From Hibiscus mutabilis (lineage: Eukaryota > Streptophyta > Magnoliopsida > Malvales > Malvaceae), in the NCBI GenBank assembly GCA_019671005.1, contig CM033745.1:13692921-13756920 (forward strand): a stretch of DNA of 64,000 nucleotides, in the 5' to 3' direction. Position 1 is the first letter of the stretch; each line of letters starts with the position of its first letter. The notes beneath the pieces were generated by a model, which had not been told where the DNA came from, ran no database searches, and saw only the letters and a list, made by a program, of their open reading frames with translations. A program made the translations under genes and the position numbers. Positions 46,935 to 57,423 of the stretch are shown one piece after another.

Positions 46935-47378
46935 GATCGTTCGAGTGCAGCGACGAGGGCGTCGCTAAGTCAAGTGGAGAAGAATGTCACAGACCAAACT
47001 TTTTGGATCGAGACATTGGCGCAAGCATCAGATATGAAGGTTGTGCGCAATGTAACGGGCTTGCCAAATGTGGCTCAACGCTTGGAGAATGTCGTGGACC
47101 AAACCTTTGGGACTGAGGCATTGGCGCAAGAATCAGCCAAAGAAGGTTTGCGCGGTGCAACGGGCTTGCCAAGACCATCACACTTGGCCCAGCACTTGGA
47201 GAAAGGTGTGGACCAAACCTTTGGGACCGAGGCATTGGCGCAAGAATCAGCCAAAAAAAGCTTGCGCGGTGTAACGAGCTTGCCAAGACCATCACACTTG
47301 GCCCGACACTTAGAGAATGCTAAAGAGCCTGCAAGCCTACAGGACTTAGCCAAATCCATGGAGAATTCAGGAGGGTAA
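46935..47378 (+). CDS. Repeat frame running from the internal region into the 3' LTR
   Basis: The frame is open from just after a TAG at 46932, crosses the purine tract and LTR border at 46985, and runs through the three LTR repeats to the stop at 47378. A GTG but no ATG lies near the border. Units match those of the 5' LTR copy with a few substitutions and no frame break. Product unknown; same caveats as the 5' copy. Confidence 0.35.
   Translation, partial: DRSSAATRASLSQVEKNVTDQTFWIETLAQASDMKVVRNVTGLPNVAQRLENVVDQTFGTEALAQESAKEGLRGATGLPRPSHLAQHLEKGVDQTFGTEALAQESAKKSLRGVTSLPRPSHLARHLENAKEPASLQDLAKSMENSGG
46976..46984 (+). other. Polypurine tract of the gag-only element
   Basis: GGAGAAGAA directly precedes the 3' LTR start TGTCAC. 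Confidence 0.65.
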
Positions 47379-48073
47379 TTCGGTCAAAGCATCATCTATT
47401 TATTTGAAATATAATTTGTAGATAATGTTTGTGATAATTAGAGATTTGAATTGAGATTTGATTAGATAAGATCAATCTCAACCGTTGATGTAATTTAAAC
47501 TGAGCCGTTGGATGTAGGAGAGTTCAACTATAAATAGAGGCTCCCTCCTCACTTGTAAATCACTTCACATCACTTCATCTCATATTCACTTATTCATTTA
47601 CTTTGAGTAATACAAGAAGCATTTACTCTAAACTCTTTGAATGTTCTTCATTGTTCTTGAGTGTTCTTCGTTGTTCTAGTTGCCAATCTCTTTCCGTTGT
47701 TCTTTGATTAGTTTCCGCTTAGAACGACCTTTCGTTCGAGGGCTTCGGGAAGTGTTTGATCTTCCGGAGCGAGAATCCTGGCTAAGTTAGGTGTTTTTCG
47801 AGAGAGCTTCACCTAAGGTCGTGACAAGGGATTTCAGGGTGACTTAGCAGACGTTTCAACCGAGAAAGCGACTAAGGTCCGCACGATTCGTCTGGCAAAA
47901 GTCCATCCCGTGACGAGATCCATCGAAGCCTGGAGGGCTTGTCCGAGCCATTGTCGAGCAGGAGTACTCGCAAGGCTGGTTGAAGGCTGACTTAAGTGTA
48001 AGAATCGACCTATTAGCTTCAAAAGCGTCTAAGGCCGCACGGATCCGCTAGGGTAAAGTCTAGCCCCGTGACA
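46985..48073 (+). repeat. 3' LTR of the gag-only element
   Basis: 1089 bp with the same ends, tandem units and TATA box as the 5' LTR. It is followed by AATG and then LINE sequence. Confidence 0.92.
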
Positions 48074-48077
48074 AATG

Positions 48078-48799
48078 TAATATATACATATACCCGGCTA
48101 AAATTAGGATATTTCTTGGGATATTTCTCACCAGGATAAAATTGCCAGAGGCCAGATCCGCACACTGTCTAACAATACCTGCTATAGGTTGTGGGGCTTC
48201 GGCAGGGCTTTTAATCCATTCCACAGCATAAAAGCTATCACTTTCCACGATTAACCGATGATTACCAAACCAAGGAGAGTTTCGAAAAACAGATAGCATG
48301 TTTAATTGCTATAATTTCAGCAAGGACCGATAGGGAGAGAAGGATAATAGAGACGAACTGTTGCTATCTCTAAGCAAGCCTCCAATACCCATTAATGAGC
48401 CGTCTCTATTCATAGCTCCAATTTGACTTGCTTGTCGATGATTGTCGGGTCAGCCACAATAGCATCAATGGATAAATCACAATCAGAATGTTTCGCTTTA
48501 AACCACCAAGCTATGCGAGTTTTAATGAGAAATTTCAAATTTAACAAATCCATAGATTTTCCCCGAAATATAACCTCATTCCTACTTAGCCAAATTGACC
48601 GTGTAACTGCAAAAGGAATAATTTCCAGCAAAATACTCCTTTGTTTATCGATATACTCAAACCAGTTCGATAGAAAGGTACCTGGATCCTGGTGAAGTGC
48701 CCCTGAAATACCCATCGAGGATAGGAAGAAACACCATACCTTCTAGGCGAAAGGACACGAGAAGAAGAGATGTTCTACAGTCTCCGGTAACTCTTTGCA
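48078..48799 (-). pseudogene. LINE ORF2: zinc-finger end and RNase H
   Basis: The minus strand gives KELPETVEHLFFSCPFA (48795-48745), the end of the reverse-transcriptase-associated zinc finger. Next comes a linker with RSIWLSRNEVIFRGKS (about 48590), then an RNase H fold: MNRDGSLMGIGGLLRDSNS (48410-48355) and NHRLIVESDSFYAVEWIKS (48265-48205). The fold is cut off near 48085. It is the continuation of the reverse-transcriptase part at 49895-52138. Confidence 0.82.
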
Positions 48800-49144
48800 A
48801 AAGGAGATCGGGGAAGTGGGGGCCCTATACGTACCAACAAGGAGAACACTAAGAGAGGTATTTCACTTCACAAAAATGGCCTGATTCTAGCATCATCGAA
48901 GGTGGTGTTAAGTGAGTGGGTTTAGAAAACATCCAAGAATATTGATAACCTTGCTCGGTCGGTACAGGAGCAGCCTGATCCAGGGAGTGCGGGTGATGTT
49001 GCGGGTCTGTCAAGCACAAAGCCGAGCCAATCGGTGGTCTTGGGAGGATTGGTCGATGCTATTGTTGTAGTGGAGAGTGGAGTTACTGGTTCTCAGTAAG
49101 GGTTCTTCTTCTTTTTATTTATCTTTTTATAATGATTAGTTATC
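48800..49144 (+). repeat. 345-bp copy of the neighbouring LINE's ORF1/ORF2 junction
   Basis: It matches 57095-57436 at about 98 percent by eye: some six substitutions and one 3-bp length change. The piece runs from the end of ORF1 (GGGGGCCCTATACGTACC) through the ORF1 stop to ATGATTAGTTATC at the ORF2 start. AAAGGAGAT is present at the left junction in both donor and recipient. Confidence 0.92.
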
Positions 49145-49689
49145 AGTAAAGGTTGCTGGACTAAAATAATAAAATTAAAAGATGAAATGATTGAAATGAA
49201 TTTTACCATTCCATCCACTATATGTTATAATTTAAAATTTATAATATATATTTTTAATTATGGTAAAAATCTAGTTTATTTAAAAAACATACAAAAGAAA
49301 ATACTGAATATTTAGCCGACACATCGAAAGCATCAAACATATTTTTTCATTAAATAATTTTTGGATTTCTCAATGTTTTGATAGATGGTTGGAAAAGCAA
49401 GCAAGCCATGTCTATTGAGGACCACGTGGGACAATAATTTTAAGCAAGCATGAGAAAACGCTGTGTTTTTGGTTTCTAAATAATTGCAAAACGACACGTT
49501 TTGTCATATATTCTTAGATTATTCTAGTCTTCTTCTTCCCTGTCTTAATCTCTCTCTCTCTCTCTCCCCCTCCCCCTCCCCCTCCCCCTCATTTATTTCT
49601 TCTCCTAACAGAGCATTCAAACCAGATCCATGGGTGGGGGCAAATTAAGAAACGCTGGAGGTTTTTTTAAAGTTAACTGTTGAAAATAC
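49145..49689 (+). other. Foreign patch in the LINE: AT-rich DNA ending in a gene-leader-like segment
   Basis: It shows no resemblance to the LINE. Its right part looks like a plant gene's 5' leader: a CT-rich run (49550-49591), ATTTATTTCTTCTCCTAAC, then ATG at 49630 in CCATGGGTGGGGGC, open for 17 codons. No known protein is recognisable from so few residues. Confidence 0.45.
49551..49591. repeat. (TC)n and (CCCCCT)n microsatellite
   Basis: A run of TC dinucleotides followed by four CCCCCT-type units. Confidence 0.9.
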
Positions 49690-49890
49690 TCTTGGGGACG
49701 CGCGTGAAGGTCACACGCCGTCCCCGAAAAGTCCTCAGAAATATATTAGGCGTCCCCGACTACTTTCAACCGTATCCCGTCAACGTGGGACGTACCTGAT
49801 ACGTACCCCAGCCGTACCCGACTCGTATCCGTCCCGGAGACGTATTGGGTACTTGAAACGGCCTTGAGTTGCCATACCCGTGCTTCCTAG
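49690..49890. other. GC-rich segment with GTACCC/GTCCC repeats
   Basis: GGGGACGCGCGTG and CACGCCGTCCCC form an inverted repeat (49695-49727). The rest repeats words such as CGTACCC, CGTATCC and GTCCCGG. It looks like the terminal region of a DNA transposon, but I cannot fix ends or a target duplication. Confidence 0.4.
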
Positions 49891-49894
49891 ATTG

Positions 49895-52138
49895 GGATTT
49901 TAAAGAACCAGTCCCAATCCTAGAATCTATCCAGAATTTTACCCTGCTCCCATTGCCCACTTGAACCACAAGATTTTGACTGAAAGTGGAAGCATTTTCA
50001 TTCTCACCGTGATAAAAATTTAATATTCCTTTCTAGATCCACGACGACGACCGATGCCTAGTATTTGGAACAAAAAGAGACCCCGGATTATAGCTATATT
50101 TACAGACTATTACTTGTTTCCACAGACTATTGGAATCCACACTAAATCTCCAACCCCATTTCCCAATTAGAGCTTGATTCAAAATGTTAATGTTGGCAAC
50201 ACCTAAGCCACCATGGGACAACGGGGAGCAAATCCTCGACCAAGCAACCTAGTGGATACGTCGATTTTCCAAATTACCACCCCAAAGGAAATTAGCTATT
50301 AGTGAGTTTAACCGATTTAACACTCCAATTGGCATGCGAAATAATGAAATGAAATAAATAGGGAGACTAGAAAGGACAGATTTTACCAGGACCAATCTGC
50401 CGCTGAAGGATAAAGAACTAGACTTCCAACTCACAAGCCTTTGGCTCGTCTTTGATATGATTGGCTCCCATGGCACTAGAGAATTCCTTTTTGCTCCCAA
50501 TGGGAGACCGAGATATTAAGTAGGGAAAGAACCCACATCACAACCGCTCATATTTTCCCATCCCTGTAACGTGTTCGGATCATTATTAATGCCCAATATT
50601 CTGCTTTTCTTGAGATTGAGTTGCAGGCCCGAAGCAATTTCAAAGACACGCAATACCCTTTTAATATTCAATATTTGTTCACAGGACGCATTACAAAAGA
50701 TTATCAAGTCGTCGGCGAACTGAAGATGCGAAATGCATACTTCATTTGGCCCTGAGCCAAATTGCAACCAGCAAAAAGACCCGCTTGTGATGCTTTTCGG
50801 AGCATAAGACTTGAGGCCTCTCCCACAAGATTGAAAAGTAGAGGGGATAAAGAGCACCCCTGCCGCAACCTTCTCGAAAGGGTAAATTTTTCCGTCGAGG
50901 AACCGTTAACCAAAACTGCAATCGAAGTAGTAGATATACATTTCATATTCCACGAACACCATTTTACCCCGAAGCCTATTTTCCGCATTACTTGCAGTAA
51001 AAAAGACCAAGCTACAGAATCATATGACTTTCTAAAATCAATCTTGATGGCAATTTCCCCTCGTCTCGTTTATGCATAAAATCGACAACTTCATTTGCAA
51101 TTAATGAGCAGTCTAGGATTTGGCGGCCCGGAAAAAAAGGCAAATTGAAAATTTCTAACCAAGCTGTCAATGACTAACCGCAGTCTATTTGTCAAGACTC
51201 TTGATAGGATCTTATAAACCCCTCGGAGCCCGGATTTGCTTTCTTTGGTGTCAAGGTGATGAAGGAAAAATTGAAGCGCTCTTCCAATCTCCTGTTATGA
51301 TAAAAATCATAGAAAAACGCTAGAATATTGGACTTCAGTAGATCCCAATACTTTTTGAAAAACCCCATGTTGAGCAAATGGCAGCCCAGATTTCAGCCTC
51401 AGTGAACTCCGCTTCCAGCATTCGGGAGTTAGCCTCCGATATCTTCTTGAACTCGAGATTCTTTCATCCACCTCCAACACCCATTTAGTGTTATATTGGC
51501 TTTTGAAATGTTCATGAATAAACTGTTTTACACAAGCAGGATTAGAGATAGGCCCCCTTGCAGTCATGATGGAGGAGATTTGGTTTGCTCTTCTCCTATT
51601 TGAAGCCGATAAGTGAAAGAAATGGGTGTTGCCATCACCCTCCTTGATCAATTGATTCTGGATTTTTGAAGCCAAACACTCTCCTCTATACGATACGCAG
51701 CCCACAAATCCGATCAAAGCTTCTTAATCTTGGCCGAAATTATCGAATCCACTCCTTTGATCTCGACCTCCAATTCAAGCTCTCTGATATTAGACTCCAA
51801 CGCCAAAATACCATTTCTGGAAACACATTTTTTGTTCTTTGACCACTGTTGGATAGCAGATTTTGAGCCCTTTAGGAGCCCGCCAATGCGAGTTCTTCGG
51901 TTCTTTGTTTTGGTCTCTCTCAGCGCCGGGGCAACAACCATGTCGAATTCTTTATCTTCCAGCCAATAGTTAAAGCATTTGAAGGGTCTTGGACCCCAAC
52001 TAAACTCATCTTCAGCTAAAGAAACAGCACAATGATCAGAGATGGATTTGTCTAACAAGTGCTGAGATGCTTTAGGAAATTCCAAAGCAAAAGAAGGCGA
52101 GATTAGAAATCTGTCAAGACGAACAAATGTTGGACCGG
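49895..52138 (-). pseudogene. LINE ORF2: endonuclease end and reverse transcriptase
   Basis: Reading down the minus strand: VRLDRFLISPSFALEFP and SISDHCAVSL (52130-52000) are the last motifs of the apurinic endonuclease. A linker follows with NQLIKEGDGNTHFFHLSASN (about 51650). The polymerase has LRQGCSLSPLLFNLV (about 50850) and the catalytic FADD box at 50708-50719 (LQFADDLIIF) with both Asp kept. After it come WKSSSLSFSGRLVLVKSVLS (about 50420), the GGLGVANINILNQALIGKWG segment (about 50210) and VGNGSRVKFWIDSRIG (about 49960). This enzyme would copy LINE RNA at nicked target DNA. Frameshifts near 51200-51400 and 50990 make it dead. Confidence 0.88.
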
Positions 52139-52985
52139 GTAAAAGATATAATACTGTAATTGAATTAGAATACTAAAAAATTTAGTTAGGACTTTTAACA
52201 TGATAATTAGTATGTGTGAGTTTATCCAAATATTTGACATATGATTTAAAATTTTTAAATTAAAATATTTGAAGTTTCATATAACTCAAAGATTGTAGAT
52301 GTTCCAGATCTTTGAAACTCAAATTTAATTCTCATTTTATTTATTTATTGGTATACTTTCTTATCAGTTATCACCCACTTTTTATTTTTAAAATTTTCAA
52401 CTGAGTATGGTTTGGTGACATTAAGTATATATTTATAAGGTTATATTAATAATAATTTAATTTTCTATTAAAATTTAGTATATAAATTATTTCTTCACTT
52501 CTCCTGTTTCTTCACTTTTCACTAGTTTTTATTTTTTTTCTTTGCTCTTTATATTTTAAAATGATTATATTAATTCTTAAAATCTAAAATATAATTATTT
52601 CTAAAATATTTTTATTAATCTAAAATATTATTTCCCAGTAACATAATAAGTGTTATAAGATTCTAGTTATTTATAATTGATGAATGAACAAATTATGCGC
52701 GTTTTTTTTTTTTTACTTTCTCTTGAGTGGTTTATAAAAAAAGTAATTAGTTTTATATTAAAAAAAGTAATTAGTTTTGGCTCTTGAGATAATTGACTGC
52801 AATTTTTTATGTTATAATTGACCGCAATCTAAGTCAAGTTTGACTGCATTCTAAAAAATGAACTTCTATTAATATACACTGAAAGAAAACATAATGCAAA
52901 GTTGGTTTCTTTAAAAGTACCGCAGTACGTATACGCATTTCAATTTTTTAACTCATTAAAATATTTGAAACTTCTTATACATTTT

Positions 52986-53370
52986 CTAAGCTTGTAAACG
53001 AACCGAACGAATACGAACGAGATATATTTATATTCGTTTGTTTAATTTTAACCGAACAATTAAACAAACATGAACAATTAAATGAACATAATTTCTTGCT
53101 CATGTTCGTTTATTAAGAAATGTAGTTCGTTCATGTCCGTTCATTAAAATGCTAAACGAATGTAAACGAACACAAATGAACGAACATAGAAGGACATGTG
53201 TGAATAAATTTAAACGAACATAAGCGAACGGACATATGTGAATAAATTTAATTTTTTTAAAACATAATACTTTTGTTATGAAAAATAATAAATATAAATG
53301 GATATATGTGAACAAATTTAAACAAACATAAATTAATGAACAGATTACCGAGCGTCTACAAACGTAAATA
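52986..53370. mobile_element. hAT-like MITE fragment with GTTCGTTT subterminal repeats
   Basis: It starts GCTTGTAAACGAACCGAACG, a common hAT-MITE end, and contains many AAACGAAC/GTTCGTTT words on both strands up to about 53350. The other end and the target duplication are not clear. The short minus frame at 53100-53315 is repeat-derived. Confidence 0.5.
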
Positions 53371-54475
53371 AAGAAAGATATTTTTGGGATATTTAGTTTT
53401 AAATAATGCTATTTATAAAGTGTGTTTGAATTTTAGTAGTTATTAAAAACTAAATAGAAATTATATTAAAATTTTTAAAATAACCAACAACCAATTGATT
53501 TAGTGAGACAAGACACTAGGTCTCTTAAGCAAGGTTATAAGTTCGGTCCTAACGTGAATAGAGAAAATTGGGTTAAGGTAGTCAACCCATAATAGGTCTA
53601 TGCAGTGTCCAATCCGAATTAGTCAACCAATACTTTAAATACAAATAATTAAACCAACAAAAAAAATAAACTAAGTCGACTTCAACAGATCAAACAAACA
53701 CATGCAAACAAACAATCACAAAAAAATATAAAAAAGGGAAGGACAGAGAACAACAAGGATAACATACAATCATCCAAAAGAAACAACAAACAAAAGAATT
53801 AAAGTCAAAGAACGAAAAAAACAACAGGTAGAAAAACAAGAGGCACCAAAAATAACACATCCAAATAAAATCGAAGCACAAATCGTAGCCAACAGGGTTA
53901 TCTTTCACTGCATGTCAAGTCGGTGGTCACCGGAACATAAGTCTTGAGGTGGAATGCAGATAAGTGTGCAATCAACAACCATCACGTTCAAATCTAAAGT
54001 CGACGATGAGTGATAGGCGGCGAGGGGAGACCCAGGTTGGAGATTCATACAACAACCTTCCAATAACGAGAAGAAGCTTCAAACGCCACTAAAAAAAGCC
54101 AATTCATGCCCTATCAGATCAAGGGGAACAAGAACGACGAAAAGAGAGAAAATACCTCTCTTCTCGTTAGCTTTTACGAAGACCGCCTCACAAAATAGGC
54201 ACAAAATAAAGCCATGGTCCTTGAAGAAAGCTCTTAACGAGTAGACCAAACAAGTGCGTTAGAGCACCAAATCGAAAAAAACAAAAAAAATGAAAAGTTA
54301 GAAGGGAGAAAAAGAGATAAGAACATAATACAAAAACGATGAAAAAGTAAAAAGACGATCATGAAATGAAACAAAAGTCGATTACTTCAAAAGAAATTTA
54401 AAAACCCCTAATTTTAAAGAGATGAAGGAGAAACGTTTTGATACCTATTTGACTCTCTACACTACTATAAAAAAA
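53371..54475. other. Unassigned insertion in copy 3, possibly retroposon-derived
   Basis: No supported gene. On the plus strand 53640-54470 is very rich in A and G. A stretch at 53500-53590 (GATTTAGTGAGAC, then AGTTCGGTCCTAACG about 45 bp on) vaguely resembles the tRNA-type promoter boxes of plant SINEs. The minus frame 53690-53908 is low complexity. Confidence 0.35.
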
Positions 54476-54720
54476 AATTAAAATAAAACCCCAACGAGAT
54501 GCGAGTCAGTGTATGATTGGTGAGAAGTGAGGACACTGTTCAAGCAAACACCATCTTGACTACAAATAAAATAATCCGCTTCCCGCTAAATTTGAAAGTT
54601 GAATTCAAAATTAAGATGGTGGTAAATCTCAGTCTTGGTCATAAATTTCTTATTTTTATTTGCAAATGCTAATAACATAATCTAATATTATAAAACAATT
54701 GTCCAAATTATATATATATA

Positions 54721-55263
54721 TATTACTTTAGGTGTTCAAAGTTTTTGAACTCAGTGTTCCCTGTAAAAATGAGGATGATGTTCATCTTAGGAGACTAGAG
54801 TTTAAATCGCTTTGTTTGCAAGATGAGTGTGCATTGTTAAAGGGTTAAGAATATATATGAGTATGCGTCAAATGTTTTATTACGTTACATTTTAAGGTTG
54901 ATTTGTTAATCGTAGTAAAAACATTGTCGTCCAATGAATACGTAACACATCTTATTTATATAAAAAAGTTATAAAACTTTTAATTTTATCAAAATTATCA
55001 TTTTCTTTATAACCCCAAATCCCTCATAAATCCTTAATCTCCACTCTTATGTCTCCAAATCAACCACCACTGTTCACTCCTCCGTCGTTAGACCCCCTTT
55101 ATTGAGTATCTTTTTGCATGCCACGAACAACGAACACATTAGACAGATGAATGACGATATGAACTTCATAACTCTTACAATGGGATGAGGAGACTTTATT
55201 GTTGAAACGATGACGTAGTGTTCGGTAACGACGAAGAATTTAGGTATTTAGGGGTTTGAGTTT
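54721..55263. other. No gene seen
   Basis: AT-rich to about 55010, then a more balanced 250 bp without an open frame or recognised repeat. Confidence 0.45.
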
Positions 55264-55389
55264 TAAAAAAACAATGAGAATTCTTAGATTTATGCGTTTG
55301 GTTCTAGAGAATACAAGTTATTTTTATTTTAGCGTGTATTCTCTAGAACCAAACACAAAAATCTAAGAATTCTCATTGTTTTTTTTTCT
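55264..55389. repeat. Near-perfect hairpin (about 50-bp arms), MITE-like
   Basis: ACAATGAGAATTCTTAGATT and TTTGGTTCTAGAGAATAC at the left are complementary to GTATTCTCTAGAACCAAA and AATCTAAGAATTCTCATTGT at the right, with a loop of about 20 nt. The whole unit is bordered by A and T runs. Confidence 0.85.
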
Positions 55390-55458
55390 AAAAAATTTAG
55401 ATATCAAAAAAGAATATTTTAGAATATTTTTAATTTTTTAACGAAAATTTAGTATATA

Positions 55459-57220
55459 ATGAGAGAAAACTCTAGAGAAAACCCTAGAGATATTCCTAAT
55501 GACGGTGAGAAGCTGCCGGACACGTTAGACCCTGGAGATGTTGATCAAAGCTTGCCTTTGGGGGACGGTATGCAGGTTGATGCTGCTTCCCCTTTGGGGT
55601 TGTGGTGCAGGCGATCTTACGGCAACAAGCCCAGATGCCGAATGCTAATGGTTCCGTGGAAAGCAAGGCATGTTTAGAAGACACGGGAGTGCCGATTAGT
55701 AATGGTCAGGATGGGTTGGAACAGATTATCGCGGATGAAGCCATGAAGGATGTTGTAAATCCTACGGATTTGGGGGTTACATCTGGAAAGGATTCTGGTG
55801 GCAATAAGTTGTCGTATGCGGCCATGATGTCGGGTAAGGCGAAGGCCACTGCTAGCCTACTTCTATTGCCACGGATTTTGATGTGGTTGTCGAGGAGGCT
55901 GATTATGTGATCAACTTAAAACGGGAAATTTCAGAGCATTAAACTCTCGGATAAGGTCCATGAACAGATTGATCATGGGATGCGGCAAGCAGTCGTTGTT
56001 CGATTGCTCAGGAGGTCCATCGGATATAAGATATTGTATTCAAGAATTCAGATCCCTAGAAACCGATAGGCTCTTATCAATTAGTGGATTTGCACAACAG
56101 TTATTTTTTGGTTAAGTTTCAAGAGGAAGAGGATTATGTCCGAGTCCTTACGGATGGACTGTGAATAATATTTGGGAACTACCTCATAGTGCAGCCTTGG
56201 AGTCGGGCATTTACTACATCTGAGGCTCACCCATCGCATGTTCTTGTGTGGATTCGGCCACCGGGGCTGCCCTATAGGTACTATACTAAGTCTTTGTTCT
56301 GTTTGATTGCGATTGTTGTTGGCAAAGTTGTGCGGGTTGATGATAACACTCTTGAGGGGGAATGCGGTAAGTTCGCTCGCTTGGCTGTTATTGTGGATCT
56401 TAATAAACCTCTGCTACCTTGTATCGGTATCGACAACTTTGTTCAAAAGTTGGAGTATGAGGGTATAAGCCAAATCTGTTACAAACGTGGCTTGTAAAGG
56501 CATATGTAAGAATTTTACGAGGCAGGTAAAGGACAGGGACGAGGCACGGCTAACACGATTGAGAATGCTAATGCTAGTGAGAATGTTAACCGGAGGTTGG
56601 AGAGCCAAGAGGGAAAATATGGGTTGTAGATGATGGTTAGTTGGCGGCGGGGTAATAACAAACGTGTTGAAGGTGTGACAAATAAAGCTGGTGTATCGAA
56701 GACTACCCATGGCTCTCGAATCAGTGTTTTGGAGCGTGAGGTTGAAGAGGTTATCCTTGTGCATGATAGTGAGACTAATTTGGGGCCACTATCTAATGGT
56801 ATTCCTTTCCAGCAGAGGGTTGATGATCCCAAGTTGAAGAATGTGATAGAAAGTCCGCCATGTGCTATGGAAACTCATGAGAATCAGAGGCTGAGTTGTA
56901 GCAAGTCAAGTGCGGTGGTGAAACTTGTTGTGAATGCCCCAAAGCCTATGACAGTAATCCCACTTGTTGGGGGAAGCGATCAAACCACTGGTAACAATCA
57001 GGTAGCACCGCAGATTTCAAAAACTTTGAAGGGAACACATACAACAATTACTATTAAGGAAAATGCGAATACTGATCGAACCCCGAATGCTAAGAAAGGA
57101 GATTGGGGAAGTGGGGGCCCTATACGTACCAACAAGGAGAACACTAAGAGGGGCATTTCACTTCACAAAAATGGCCTGATTCGAGCATCATCGAAGGTGG
57201 TGTTAAGTGAGTGGGTTTAG
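55459..57220 (+). pseudogene. LINE ORF1, DUF4283-type with degenerate zinc knuckle
   Basis: Starts at ATG 55459 (MRENSRENPRDIPNDGEKLP) and is continued by frames from 55602 (with KLSYAAMMSGKAKA), 56189 and 56630. The 56100-56500 part reads YFLVKFQEEEDYVRVLTDG, then PSHVLVWIRPPGLPYRYY and GKFARLAVIVDLNKPLLP, the DUF4283 plus knuckle layout of many plant LINE ORF1 proteins. The knuckle reads ICYKRGL followed by a stop and RHM, with the second Cys changed to Arg. A long polar tail ends at 57220. ORF1 proteins bind LINE RNA. Several stops and shifts (55680, 55910-56180, 56497) make it non-functional. Confidence 0.8.
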
Positions 57221-57423
57221 AAAACATCCAAGAATATTGATAACCTTGCTCGGTCGGTACAGGAGCAGCCTGATCCAGGGAGTGCGGGTGATGTTGCGGG
57301 TCTGTCAAGCACAAAGCCGAGCCAATCGGTGGTCTTGGGAGGATTGGTCGATGCTATTGTTCTAGTGGAGAGTGGAGTTACTGGTTCTCAGTAAGGGTTC
57401 TTCTTTTTATTTATCTTTTTCTA

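Larger units (their letters stand above)
42931..48073 (+). mobile_element. Gag-only LTR retrotransposon (TR-GAG-like), structurally complete
   Basis: Two LTRs of nearly equal length (42931-44018 and 46985-48073) begin TGTCAC and end GTGACA. A 4-bp AATG duplication flanks the element (42927-42930 and 48074-48077). An initiator tRNA-Met primer site follows the 5' LTR and a short purine tract precedes the 3' LTR. The 2966-bp inside encodes a coiled-coil gag-like protein with zinc knuckles but no protease, reverse transcriptase or integrase. It would need enzymes from another element to move. The two LTRs differ at only a few percent of sites by eye, so it is young compared with its neighbours. 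Confidence 0.9.
48078..52138 (-). mobile_element. 5'-truncated L1-type LINE, interrupted by a patch of foreign DNA
   Basis: Minus-strand ORF2 pieces run in the right order from 52138 (inside the endonuclease) to about 49895 (end of reverse transcriptase), and from 48799 to about 48085 (zinc-finger end and RNase H). The roughly 1.1 kb between (48800-49890) is unrelated to the LINE and replaces a few hundred bases of it. The LINE's 3' end meets the gag-only element at 48074. Confidence 0.85.
52150..54720 (-). repeat. Segmental duplication copy 3, inverted
   Basis: Read on the minus strand it follows copy 2: 54720-54476 matches 27950-28160, and 52985-52150 matches about 29220-29440 joined directly to 32369-33000. 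That junction is the empty site of the hAT-like element (52720-52727). The interval 52986-54475 is unrelated insertion. The copy ends about 600 bp short of where a dirigent start codon would be, at the LINE end 52138. Confidence 0.8.

Noticed and set aside
53496..53590. Possible SINE with tRNA-type promoter boxes
   Set aside because: The box-like words are poor matches, no target duplication or clear tail was found, and the flanks are unassigned.
56414..56832. Long minus-strand frames of 105-116 codons
   Set aside because: They lie opposite the DUF4283-type ORF1 and have no domain of their own.
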